A DNA stretch of 64,000 bases from JBJXHN01 sp046233135. GTDB lineage: Bacteria > Pseudomonadota > Alphaproteobacteria > Rhodospirillales > Rhodospirillaceae. The translations under genes and the position numbers were made by a program. Location of the stretch: NCBI GenBank assembly GCA_046233135.1, contig JBJXHN010000002.1, positions 558,001 to 622,000 on the forward strand, given 5' to 3'. Under the pieces are notes generated by a model that searched no databases, had not been told where the DNA came from, and saw nothing but the letters and a program-made list of their open reading frames with translations. Of this stretch, positions 52,504 to 60,907 are shown in pieces; within the stretch, counting starts at the first letter, position 1; each line of letters starts with the position of its first letter.

Positions 52504-53727
52504 TTACTCCGCGCCCTGGGCGTGGGGCGTCATGCGGCTGAACGGGCTGTCTTCCAGGGTCCGCTGGGTCACGGCGGCGGTGGAGGGGGGGGACCCGGCC
52601 GGGTCCTGCAGGGTGAAGACCCGGGTCGCGGCGTCTTCCATGGCGCGGGCCACCTTGTCCACCGTCCCTTCCATCCACTGGTGGGCGGCGGCGGTGGGGA
52701 TGGCGACCACCAGGCCGGCGGCGGTGGTCAGCAGGGCCACCCAGATGCCGCCCGACAGGATCGACGGATCCACCTTCGATCCCGCGCTTTCCAGCGCCTG
52801 GAAGGCGTTGATCATCCCCAGCACCGTGCCCAGCAGGCCCAGCAGCGGGCTCAGGGTGGCGATGGCGGCCAGGGTGCGCAGGCCGGCGGACAGCCGGTCC
52901 AGGTACAGGGCGGCGATGCGTTCGGATTCCTCGCGGGCGCTCGCCTCGTCGACCCGGGGATCGCAGCGGCCGCGCACGGCGGCAGCCATCACCTGGGCCA
53001 CGGGGCTGCGGTCCCCGGTCAGCAGGGCCAGGGCTTCGTCGTCCCGGCCTTTGCGGCACAGGGCCAGGGCCTGCTGCACCGTCCGCCGGGGCTTCAGGCG
53101 GGCGGTGGCGAACTGCAACAGCTTGGCGATGATCAGCGCGGCGGCGATCACCGACATGCCGGCCAGCAGGAACATCACCGGCCCGCCGGCCACCAGCAGG
53201 TCATAGATCTGGGTCAGCGGATCCACTGGCACGGCGTCTGGGGGCACGGCGCCGTCCAGCCCCGGCGGCATCACGCCGTCGGCGCCGGGCAGGGCTTCGG
53301 TGCCCGTGGGAACGGTGTCCGGACCCGCGCCGGAAACGGCGCTATCGCTAACCGCGCCGGAAGCGGCGCTATCAACAGTCCCGCCGGAAGCGGCGCTATC
53401 AACAGTCCCGCCGGAAGCGGCGCCATCAACAGTCCCACTTTGCACGGCTTCGCTGGAAACGGTTCCATCCCCGGCGGCGCTGCCATCCGCCGGCGCCGTC
53501 TGGGCCGGGGCGGCCTGGGCCGTGGTGGTGTCGGCCGGGAGGGTGCTGACGGGGGCCGCGGCCGCGGGATCCTGCCCCGGCAGGACGCCGGTGGTCAGGC
53601 GGGGCGCGGCCTCTGCCGGTATGGCCGGGGTGCCGGGGGCCGGCGCACCGACGACAGGCGCCTCGGAAACAGAAACGGCCGCCCCGTCCGTCGTCGGCAC
53701 GGGGGCTACGGGTGTCTGCTCGGGCAT
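52504..53727 (-). CDS. exbB: ExbB (MotA/TolQ/ExbB family) with long Ala/Pro/Gly-rich N-terminus
   Basis: 407 residues. The first ~165 are low-complexity (Ala, Pro, Thr, Gly, Ser), including tandem GGTVDSAAS repeats, and have no membrane helix; this is much longer than normal ExbB. The family core then begins with GGPVMFLLAGMSVIAAALII, then LSPLLGLLGTVLGMINAFQA (the conserved channel helices) and SGGIWVALLTTAAGLVVAIP. It is first gene of the exbB-exbD-exbD2-tonB operon, with palindromes just upstream. Confidence 0.9.
   Translation of the reverse strand: MPEQTPVAPVPTTDGAAVSVSEAPVVGAPAPGTPAIPAEAAPRLTTGVLPGQDPAAAAPVSTLPADTTTAQAAPAQTAPADGSAAGDGTVSSEAVQSGTVDGAASGGTVDSAASGGTVDSAASGAVSDSAVSGAGPDTVPTGTEALPGADGVMPPGLDGAVPPDAVPVDPLTQIYDLLVAGGPVMFLLAGMSVIAAALIIAKLLQFATARLKPRRTVQQALALCRKGRDDEALALLTGDRSPVAQVMAAAVRGRCDPRVDEASAREESERIAALYLDRLSAGLRTLAAIATLSPLLGLLGTVLGMINAFQALESAGSKVDPSILSGGIWVALLTTAAGLVVAIPTAAAHQWMEGTVDKVARAMEDAATRVFTLQDPAGSPPSTAAVTQRTLEDSPFSRMTPHAQGAE
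53340..53436 (-). repeat. 27-bp tandem repeat in exbB
   Basis: About 3.6 copies of a 27-bp unit (CGCTATCAACAGTCCCGCCG plus GAAGCGG) encode the repeated nonapeptide in the ExbB N-terminal extension. Two of the copies are identical, suggesting recent duplication. Confidence 0.85.
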
Positions 53728-53760
53728 GATCCAAAGGGTCCTTTTCGCAAATGCAAAGCG

Positions 53761-53795
53761 TTTTCATGAAAATGACTATGATCCGCATTTTCATG
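53761..53795. promoter_or_regulatory. Nested palindromes upstream of exbB (putative metalloregulator operator)
   Basis: CATGAAAATG (53765-53774) and CATTTTCATG (53786-53795) form a perfect 10-bp inverted repeat with an 11-base spacer. An overlapping TTTTCATGAAAA palindrome occupies 53761-53772. The site is 34-68 bases before the exbB start. AT-rich dyads in this position of ExbB/TonB operons are typical of Fur-family control; the exact regulator is not determined. Confidence 0.6.
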
Positions 53796-54259
53796 TCAAC
53801 CCTGCCAATTGGTCGGGTTTTCGAAGGAAAAAGCAGGCGAATCAGGGAGGAAAGGCAAAAGCCATAGAAGACAAGGGGTTACCGCCCTGAGAACGACCAA
53901 TGCGCAGCTTGTTTATGAGATTGAATAGCATTCTCAGGCATGATACGCCCATAGAAATCGTCATCACCCAAGGCCGGGTCACCGGTCCGGGGAAGAGAAG
54001 CGGGGAGGAGTCGACACGTGGAAAAGGTGGTGGTCACCTTGCGATCCTGTTGCAAACGGCGGGACGCCCCCCTCGGGGCGGGGGCCTCTTCACACGGGGC
54101 TCCTGCTGATAAGACGAAAAGCACCCCCGATTCTTTCACCTCTTTTTTCAAAAAAGCGCCGTTTCCCGAAGGCGGCCCGGCAGACCGCCGGGAAACCAGC
54201 CCGCTGGAGCGTCCGATCCGGTAAGCTTGCGGCCCGTTGTTTCGGCCGAAAGTCCCCTC
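53796..54259. other. Intergenic region between exbB and the cupin gene
   Basis: 464 bases without a convincing gene. A CTTTTTTCAAAAAAG palindrome lies near 54142-54158. No operator beyond the exbB palindromes was recognised. Confidence 0.4.
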
Positions 54260-54604
54260 ATGTCCCAAGACCCTCTCACGGGCTCTCTGCTGGCCGGTCT
54301 GCCCGCCGCGCCTCTCTCCGACGAGGTTTTCGAGTCTCTGGCCACCCTGGCCGGCGTGCGGATAGAGCGCATCGTCTCCACCGGCCAGACGACGCCGGAC
54401 GGCGCCTGGTATGATCAGGCCTGGGACGAATGGGTGGTGGTGATCGCCGGTTCCGCCCGCGTGCGCATAGACGGCGAGGCCGAAGACCGGGTGCTGGCTG
54501 CGGGCGACTGGCTGCTGCTGCCCGCCGGCTGCCGCCACCGGGTAACCCACACCCGCACCGATCCCCCCACCGTCTGGCTGGCCCTGCACGGCCCGCAGGA
54601 CTAG
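54260..54604 (+). CDS. Small cupin-domain protein
   Basis: 114 residues from ATG 54260. A single cupin fold is visible: WYDQAWDEWVVVIAGSARVR (motif 1 lead) and DWLLLPAGCRHRVTHT (motif 2 with the conserved Pro-Gly-x-x-H). The first-motif His ligands are not clear, so metal binding is uncertain. It ends HGPQD with a stop that is the first bases of repeat copy D. Function unknown. Confidence 0.75.
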   Translation: MSQDPLTGSLLAGLPAAPLSDEVFESLATLAGVRIERIVSTGQTTPDGAWYDQAWDEWVVVIAGSARVRIDGEAEDRVLAAGDWLLLPAGCRHRVTHTRTDPPTVWLALHGPQD

Positions 54605-54720
54605 ATCAAACTGCCTTAAATCAGCATCGATTTATGGCAGGCAATTTGATCTAGAATCATATAGTTGAGCATCGAGTGGACCGGAAAACCGGTTCCCACT
54701 TTTCCGCTCGATGCTCTAAG
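54602..54720 (+). repeat. Mosaic palindromic repeat, family 1, copy D (short form)
   Basis: CTAGATCAAACTGCC ... ATCGATTTATGGCAGG ... TTTGATCTAG, then ATATAGTTGAGCATCGAGTG, ACCGGAAAACCGGTTCCCAC and CCGCTCGATGCTCT. It matches copy C almost base for base. Its left end supplies the cupin stop codon, and it lies between converging genes. Confidence 0.85.
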
Positions 54721-54737
54721 CGTCGCCCGCCGGCCGC

Positions 54738-55865
54738 TTATTCGACGACGAAGCTGGGACCCTTGGGGGCGCTGCTGCCGTTCAGCTTTTCCCAGATGCG
54801 GGCGGCAATGGTCCTATAGGCCTTGGCATGCGGGCTGTCGGGGTCGCTGACGGTGACCGGGGCGCCGGCGTCGGCGGTTTCGCGGATCTTGATGTCCAGC
54901 GGCAGGTCGCCCAGGAATTCGGCGTCCAGCTCCTCGGCCGTGCGTTTGGCGCCGCCATGGCTGAACACCTCGTCCCGATGGCCGCAGCTGGGGCAGACGT
55001 AATAGCTCATGTTCTCGATGATCCCCAGCACGGGCACATTGACCTTGCGGAACATGTTCAAGCCCTTGCGGGCGTCCAGCAGGGCGATGTCCTGGGGGGT
55101 GGAAACCACCACCGCGCCGGCCAGCGGCACGCGCTGGCACATGGTCAGCTGGGTGTCGCCGGTGCCCGGCGGCATGTCGACGACCATGATGTCCTGCTCG
55201 CCCCAGTCGACGTCGCGCATCAGCTGTTCCAGCGCGCCCATGACCATCGGGCCGCGCCAGATGACGGGATCTTCTTCGTTGATCATGAAGCCGATGGACA
55301 TCACCGACAGGCCATGGTTGCCCAGCGGCAGGATCTTGTCGCCGCTGCTCATGGGCTTGGCGCCCGACAGGCCGAACATGCGGGGCATGGACGGGCCGAA
55401 GATGTCGGCGTCGAAAACGGCGGTCTTCAGGCCCTGGGCGGCGAAGGCCAGCGCCAGGTTGGCCGCCGTGGTGGACTTGCCGACTCCGCCTTTGCCCGAC
55501 GCAACGGCGATGATGTGCTTCACCCCGGGCAGCGAGATCTGATTGGCGGCGGCCGGGCGGGCGCCGGGGCCGGGGTTGGTCCGGTCGGCTGCCGCGGCGG
55601 CGGCGCGCTGGGCGGTCAGGATGGCGCTGGCGGCGGAAACCCCGGGCAGGGCGCGGACCAGGTCCTCGGCCTTGCGGCGCATGGGTTCCAGCTGGCCGGC
55701 CTGCTCGGCCGGGACGGCGATGGAGAAGGTGACCTTGGTGCCATCGGATGTCTGCTGCAGGGCCACCCCCTCGACCCAGCCCATACGCACGATGTCCTGG
55801 CCGTTGGGGCCGAGGGTGATTTGCGACAGGGCGGCGCGCACCTGTTCTTCGGTAATCGCGGTCAT
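54738..55865 (-). CDS. mrp: Mrp/ApbC-family iron-sulfur carrier ATPase
   Basis: 375 residues. The N-terminal MIP18/DUF59 domain (ALSQITLGPNGQDIVRMGWV) leads to an Ala/Pro linker. The ParA-like ATPase domain has SGKGGVGKSTTAAN, DADIFGPSMPRMFG and VDMPPGTGD. The CPSC motif in SYYVCPSCGHRDEVF binds the transferable Fe-S cluster. It delivers Fe-S clusters to apo-enzymes in the cytosol. It diverges from hflK across a 271-base gap. Confidence 0.95.
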   Translation of the reverse strand: MTAITEEQVRAALSQITLGPNGQDIVRMGWVEGVALQQTSDGTKVTFSIAVPAEQAGQLEPMRRKAEDLVRALPGVSAASAILTAQRAAAAAADRTNPGPGARPAAANQISLPGVKHIIAVASGKGGVGKSTTAANLALAFAAQGLKTAVFDADIFGPSMPRMFGLSGAKPMSSGDKILPLGNHGLSVMSIGFMINEEDPVIWRGPMVMGALEQLMRDVDWGEQDIMVVDMPPGTGDTQLTMCQRVPLAGAVVVSTPQDIALLDARKGLNMFRKVNVPVLGIIENMSYYVCPSCGHRDEVFSHGGAKRTAEELDAEFLGDLPLDIKIRETADAGAPVTVSDPDSPHAKAYRTIAARIWEKLNGSSAPKGPSFVVE

Positions 55866-56136
55866 TCGTTCAAACCCTTCCTAGACTTTTCGCGGTGGTG
55901 GGCCGATATGGTGGGCCAATAGGCTGGTCCGTAGGGATGGACCGACCCGAAGAACGCCGACCTGGGGGACGCCGGCTGGCCGTTGCGGCCTTGGAACCCT
56001 GGCCCCACCTGTCCTATAAGGCGAGGCGCTTTGGGGATTTTCAAGGGCGGGCTTCCGCCGGCTGGTCGGGACCATGGTCCCGCTGCCGTCCGGCGGCCGC
56101 AGCCCGCAGGTTTAACCGTGAAAGGGAAGGCGTTCA

Positions 56137-57345
56137 ATGGCATGGAACCAGCAGGGCGGTGGACCCTGGGGCAGCGGCGGCGGAGGCGGCGGCCCGTGGG
56201 GCAGCGGCGGTGGAGGTCGCGGCAATAACGGCCGCGGTGGCGGAGGCGGCGGCGGATTCGGCGGCGGCCAACCCCCCGATCTGGAGGAAATGCTCCGCAA
56301 AAGCCAGGAACGCTTCAAGAAGGTGATCCCCGGCGGCGGCGGGGGCGGTCTGGGATCCAAGGGCGTCGTGCTGCTGGTCCTGCTGGCCATCGGTGTCTGG
56401 CTGCTCACCGGCTTCTACCGGGTGGGCACCGACGAGCAGGGGGTGGTGATGCGCTTCGGCGAATATGTCGGCGCCACCGAACCGGGCCTGCACTACCATC
56501 TGCCCTATCCGATCGAATCCGTGATGCTGCCCAAGGTGACCCGGGAAAACCGGATCGAGATCGGCTTCCGCACCGTCGGCGGTGCGCGCGGGTCGGGCGG
56601 CTCCAGCCGGGATATCCTGGAAGAGTCCCTGATGCTGACCGGTGACGAGAACATCATCGACATCGATTTCTCGGTGGTCTGGGTGATCGACGATGCGGCG
56701 GCTTTCCTGTTCAATCTGCGCGATCCAGAAGGCGCGGTGATCAATGCGGCCGAAAGCGCGATGCGCGAGGTGATCGGCCAGACTCCGATCCAGGTGGCTC
56801 TGACCGAAGGCCGGCAGGCCATCGAAGACAAGACCCGCACCGCCCTGCAGCGTATGCTCGACGAGTATCAGACGGGTATCCGGGTGCGCCGTTTGCAGCT
56901 GCTGAAGGTCGATCCGCCGGCCCAGGTGGTCGATGCCTTCAACGACGTGCAGCGTGCCCGCGCCGACCGCGAACGTCTGCGCAACCAGGCCGAAGCCTAC
57001 GCCAACAGCATCATCCCCGAAGCCCGTGGTCAGGCCGAAAAGCTGGTCCAGGAGGCCGAGGCCTACAAGGAAGAGGTGCTGAACCGCGCCCAGGGTGACG
57101 CGTCGCGCTTCAATGCGGTCTACGAGGCCTACAAGGCCAACCGCGACGTCACCACCGAGCGGATCTATCTGGAGACCATGGAAGAGGTTCTGGGCAACGT
57201 GAACAAGGTGATCATCGACAAGGACGGCCAGGGTGTGGTGCCCTACCTGCCCCTGCCCGAGATCCAGAATCGCAGTGGTGGCAGCCGGCCGTCCGGGACG
57301 GGCTCATCCACCGGGGCGACCTCCGGCCAGGAGGGCAACCGATGA
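56137..57345 (+). CDS. hflK: HflK, membrane protease regulator
   Basis: 402 residues of the SPFH/prohibitin family. A Gly/Asn-rich N-terminal segment (about residues 1-45) precedes one membrane helix (VVLLVLLAIGVWLLTGF), then the SPFH domain (GTDEQGVVMRFGEYVGATEP) and a long coiled coil. With HflC it forms a cage around FtsH and limits its proteolysis of membrane proteins. The stop overlaps the hflC start by ATGA. Confidence 0.95.
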   Translation: MAWNQQGGGPWGSGGGGGGPWGSGGGGRGNNGRGGGGGGGFGGGQPPDLEEMLRKSQERFKKVIPGGGGGGLGSKGVVLLVLLAIGVWLLTGFYRVGTDEQGVVMRFGEYVGATEPGLHYHLPYPIESVMLPKVTRENRIEIGFRTVGGARGSGGSSRDILEESLMLTGDENIIDIDFSVVWVIDDAAAFLFNLRDPEGAVINAAESAMREVIGQTPIQVALTEGRQAIEDKTRTALQRMLDEYQTGIRVRRLQLLKVDPPAQVVDAFNDVQRARADRERLRNQAEAYANSIIPEARGQAEKLVQEAEAYKEEVLNRAQGDASRFNAVYEAYKANRDVTTERIYLETMEEVLGNVNKVIIDKDGQGVVPYLPLPEIQNRSGGSRPSGTGSSTGATSGQEGNR

Positions 57346-58241
57346 AAAAGACCGGACTCTTCGGACTGGGCATCGTCGCCGTCATCGCCGCCGTCTGCCT
57401 TTACGCCGCAGTCTTCATCGTCAGCGAAACCCAGCAGGCGCTGGTCTTCCAGTTCGGTGAACCCAAGCAGACCATCCAGACGCCCGGCCTTCAGCTGAAG
57501 GTGCCGTTCATCCAGAACGTCATCTATTACGATGACCGGGTGCTGGAACTGGATCCGCCGGCCGAACAGGTCATCCTGTCCGACCAGAAGCGTCTGGTGG
57601 TCGACACCTTCATGCGCTACCGCATCGCCGATCCTCTGCTGTTTTACCAAGCGGTGAACAACGAGTTCCAGGCGGCCTCGCGTCTGTCGGACATCGTGAT
57701 TTCCGCCCTGCGCCGGGTGCTGGGGAACGTGTCCCTGGCCAGCCTGCTGTCGGCCGAACGCAATGCCATCATGGTGAACATCCGCGATCAGGTGTCGCTG
57801 GAAGCCAAGGAACTGGGGATTGCGGTGACCGACGTGCGCATCCGCCGCGCCGACCTGCCCGATGAAACCAGCCAGGCGATTTACGACCGGATCCGGTCGG
57901 AGCGGGAACGCGAAGCCCGGGACTTCCGCGCCCAGGGCCAGGAACTGGCCCAGCAGGTGCGCTCCCGCGCCGAACGTGAACGCACGGTGATCATCGCCGA
58001 GGCGCAGAAGCGGTCGCAGATCCTGCGCGGTGAAGGGGATGCCACGGCGATCAAGATCTACGCCGACTCCTTCGGCCAGGATGCGGACTTCTTCGCTTTC
58101 TACCGCTCCATGGAGGCCTACCGGAAGGCGCTGGCGAACGGGGATGGCACGACCATGGTGCTGTCGCCGGACTCCGACTTCTTCCGCTATTTCGGCAACC
58201 TGCGCGGCGGCGCCGGGCAGAGCGGAGCGCCGGCCAACTGA
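57342..58241 (+). CDS. hflC: HflC, membrane protease regulator
   Basis: 299 residues. An N-terminal helix (LGIVAVIAAVCLYAAVFIV) is followed by the SPFH domain (SETQQALVFQFGEPKQTIQT) and a coiled coil, with EAQKRSQILRGEGDATAIKI and DFFAFYRSMEAYRKAL, the HflC signatures. It is the partner of HflK, translationally coupled. The operon ends with a strong terminator at 58278. Confidence 0.95.
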   Translation: MKKTGLFGLGIVAVIAAVCLYAAVFIVSETQQALVFQFGEPKQTIQTPGLQLKVPFIQNVIYYDDRVLELDPPAEQVILSDQKRLVVDTFMRYRIADPLLFYQAVNNEFQAASRLSDIVISALRRVLGNVSLASLLSAERNAIMVNIRDQVSLEAKELGIAVTDVRIRRADLPDETSQAIYDRIRSEREREARDFRAQGQELAQQVRSRAERERTVIIAEAQKRSQILRGEGDATAIKIYADSFGQDADFFAFYRSMEAYRKALANGDGTTMVLSPDSDFFRYFGNLRGGAGQSGAPAN

Positions 58242-58277
58242 CCTGACGGCGGTGCCCGGGCTGCCGGACGGAAGCCG

Positions 58278-58320
58278 GGGGCAGTGGTGCGGCGAGGGCC
58301 GCGCCACTGCCCCTTTTTTT
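58278..58320 (+). terminator. hflKC terminator
   Basis: A stem of about 16 bp (outer GGGGCAGTGG / CCACTGCCCC, inner GGC/GCC with a GAGG loop) followed by seven T residues. The rest of 58242-58580 shows nothing further except the protease ribosome site. Confidence 0.95.
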
Positions 58321-58580
58321 GCAGACGCCCGGGAACGAGCAACGGTTCTTCACGCGTTGCTCAGGAATACCTCCGGGGAGCCGCATTTCCGCCACCATCG
58401 GCGCCCAGCTTTACAACCGAAACACTTCCAAGGCGACCGGGGCTACGTCGCTTGGTTGATTGAGGACCCCTGGCCGGATTTCGGTTGATCGGTCCCCGCG
58501 ACAAGCCCACATCTGTGCGATGCCTGACCTCCGCCGGGCGGCCCGCCGGAATAGCATGTGAAAAAGAGGGAGAAAGACCC

Positions 58581-60146
58581 GTGTTTGACGCGAATATCGA
58601 TAGCGCGCGCGAAGAGGGATCCGATCAGGCCGGGCGCCCGATGGCCCGGCTCGGGCGGCTGCTTCGTCCGGTCGTGGCGCCGGTAATGGTCGTCGCTGTC
58701 CTGGTGACCGGTGCCCTGCCTGCCGCCGCCCGTGAAACCCCCGACAGCTTCAGTGATCTGGCCGAGCGGCTGCTGCCGGCCGTGGTCAACATTTCCACCA
58801 CCCAGACCGTCGAGAATGACCGGGGACCCGAGATGCCCCAGTTCCCGCCGGGGTCGCCGTTCGAGGAGTTCTTCAAGGACTTCTTCGACCACCGGGGAGG
58901 TCCGGGGGGCAATGGCGGCGAGGGGCCGCGGCGTCCGCGCAAGGCCACTTCGCTGGGGTCGGGCTTCGTGATCGATGAAAGCGGCTATATCGTCACCAAC
59001 AACCATGTGATCGCCGATGCCGATGAAATCACCGTCATCCTGCACGACGACACCGCCCTGGAAGCCAAGCTGATCGGTCACGACGAAAAGACCGACGTGG
59101 CCTTGCTGAAGGTGGAAACCGACAAGCCGCTGACCGCCGTGCCCTGGGGCAATTCCGACAGCGCGCGGGTCGGCGACTGGGTGATGGCCATCGGCAACCC
59201 GTTTGGCCTGGGCGGCACGGTTACGGCCGGGATCATTTCGGCCAAGACCCGCGACATCAACGCCGGTCCCTATGACAGCTTCATCCAGACCGATGCGGCC
59301 ATCAACCGGGGCAACTCCGGCGGTCCGCTGTTCAACATGAACGGCGAGGTGATCGGCATCAACACCGCCATCTACAGCCCCTCGGGCGGGTCCATCGGCA
59401 TCGGCTTTGCCGTGCCGGCCAGTCTGGCCAAGCAGGTGATCGGCGATCTGCAGGAATTCGGCCGCACCCGTCGTGGCTGGATCGGCGTGCGGATCCAAAG
59501 CGTCTCTGACGAAATCGCCGAGGGCCTGGGCATGGACAAGCCCGAAGGCGCCCTGGTTGCCGCCGTCACCCCCGACGGCCCCGCCGCCAAGGCCGGCATC
59601 GAAGTGGGCGATATCATCCTGTCCTTCGACGGCAAGGATGTACCCGACATGCGCAGCCTGCCGCGCATCGTCGCCGAAACCGACATCGGCAAGGACGCCC
59701 CCGTCACCGTCTGGCGCAACGGGGCTGAAGTGACCCTGGGACTGGATGTGGGCGAGCTGGAAGTGGCCGAGGAACAGGGCCTGCTCGATCCCGGCCAGAG
59801 TGACCAGGACCAGGGTGGCCTGTCCAAGGTGCCCGGTACGGCCATCACCCGGCTGGGGCTGACCGTGGCCACCATCACCGACAATGAACGCCGCCAGTTC
59901 GAACTGCCCGATGATCTGGAAGGCGTGGTGGTGACGGCCGTGGGCAACGACACCGATGCCTCCGAGAAGGGGCTGGAGCCCGGCGTGGTGATCGTCAAGG
60001 TCAACCAGCAGGCGGTGGCCACCGGCGACGACGTCAAGAAGGCGGTGGACGCCGCCATCGCCGACGACCGCAAGACCGTGCTGCTGCTGGTCGAACTCAA
60101 CGGCACGCGCTCCTTCGTGCCGGTAAGGGTCGTCGAGAAAGAGTAA
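58581..60146 (+). CDS. DegP/DegQ-type periplasmic serine protease (Do)
   Basis: 521 residues from GTG 58581 (GGGAGAAAG just upstream). A signal sequence (APVMVVAVLVTGALPAAARE) follows a ~35-residue N-terminal leader. The trypsin-like domain has the triad His in TNNHVIA, Asp in KTDVALLK and Ser in RGNSGGPLF, with the oxyanion loop intact. A Gly-rich loop (GGPGGNGGEGPRRPRK) replaces the LA loop. Two PDZ domains follow (GWIGVRIQSVSDEIAEGLGM and the last ~100 residues). It degrades or refolds misfolded envelope proteins. It follows hflKC, a common linkage. Confidence 0.93.
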   Translation: MFDANIDSAREEGSDQAGRPMARLGRLLRPVVAPVMVVAVLVTGALPAAARETPDSFSDLAERLLPAVVNISTTQTVENDRGPEMPQFPPGSPFEEFFKDFFDHRGGPGGNGGEGPRRPRKATSLGSGFVIDESGYIVTNNHVIADADEITVILHDDTALEAKLIGHDEKTDVALLKVETDKPLTAVPWGNSDSARVGDWVMAIGNPFGLGGTVTAGIISAKTRDINAGPYDSFIQTDAAINRGNSGGPLFNMNGEVIGINTAIYSPSGGSIGIGFAVPASLAKQVIGDLQEFGRTRRGWIGVRIQSVSDEIAEGLGMDKPEGALVAAVTPDGPAAKAGIEVGDIILSFDGKDVPDMRSLPRIVAETDIGKDAPVTVWRNGAEVTLGLDVGELEVAEEQGLLDPGQSDQDQGGLSKVPGTAITRLGLTVATITDNERRQFELPDDLEGVVVTAVGNDTDASEKGLEPGVVIVKVNQQAVATGDDVKKAVDAAIADDRKTVLLLVELNGTRSFVPVRVVEKE

Positions 60147-60227
60147 CCGCCCGCGACATCCGGAGTCGCCGGGGCTGCCTGGCGACTCCCCTTTGCGAAG
60201 CGGCCATGGCCGGGTACTCTCCGGGCC

Positions 60228-60728
60228 ATGAGCCGCTTCGATTTTTATCATCTCCAGCGCTGGCCGCTGGAAGACGCGCTGCCCCGTCTGCTGGTCAAGG
60301 TCCAGGCCAGCGGGCAGCGGGCCGTGGTCATGGCCGGCTCGGCAGAGCGGGTGGACGCGCTGAACAGCCTGCTCTGGACCTGGGACCCCAGTTCCTGGCT
60401 GGCCCATGGCAGCGCGGCCGACGGTTATGCCGACCGCCAGCCGATCTGGCTGACGGCGGCCGAGGAAAACCCCAATAACGCGACGATTCTTCTGCTGGTG
60501 GATGGCGCCTGGAGCCCCTCTGCCGGTACCTATGCCCGGGTGCTGATGCTGTTCGATGGCCGGGATCAGGCCGCCCTGGACCGCGCCCGGCGCCATTGGG
60601 TGGACTGCCGTGATGCCAGCCACGAACTGCACTACTGGCAGCAGACCGACAGCGGTGGCTGGACCGAAAAGGCGCGCATTCTGCCCAAGCAACCCGCCCC
60701 GGCCGCAACGGCCCCTTCTGACGGATAA
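60228..60728 (+). CDS. holC: DNA polymerase III chi subunit
   Basis: 166 residues. The chi subunit bridges the clamp loader and single-strand-binding protein. The start RFDFYHLQRWPLEDALPRLL and the mid-section LLWTWDPSSWLAHG...ADRQPIWLT are characteristic, as is FDGRDQAALDRARRHW. It usually sits next to pepA; here it stands alone between the protease and an unknown gene. Confidence 0.93.
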   Translation: MSRFDFYHLQRWPLEDALPRLLVKVQASGQRAVVMAGSAERVDALNSLLWTWDPSSWLAHGSAADGYADRQPIWLTAAEENPNNATILLLVDGAWSPSAGTYARVLMLFDGRDQAALDRARRHWVDCRDASHELHYWQQTDSGGWTEKARILPKQPAPAATAPSDG

Positions 60729-60907
60729 TCTTCGTCTGGTTATAATCTTTAGTCTGTGCTCTCTATCTCTTTTGACGGGGGCGTGCCGCCGTGGTCCTAT
60801 GGGGGGATCATACGAGGGATTGGTTCAGCCGTCGTTCGGCGGTATATGATGGTTAACGAGCCAATCGATTGGTTAATGACCGGGCAGAAAGTCAGGGGTG
60901 GTCACGG

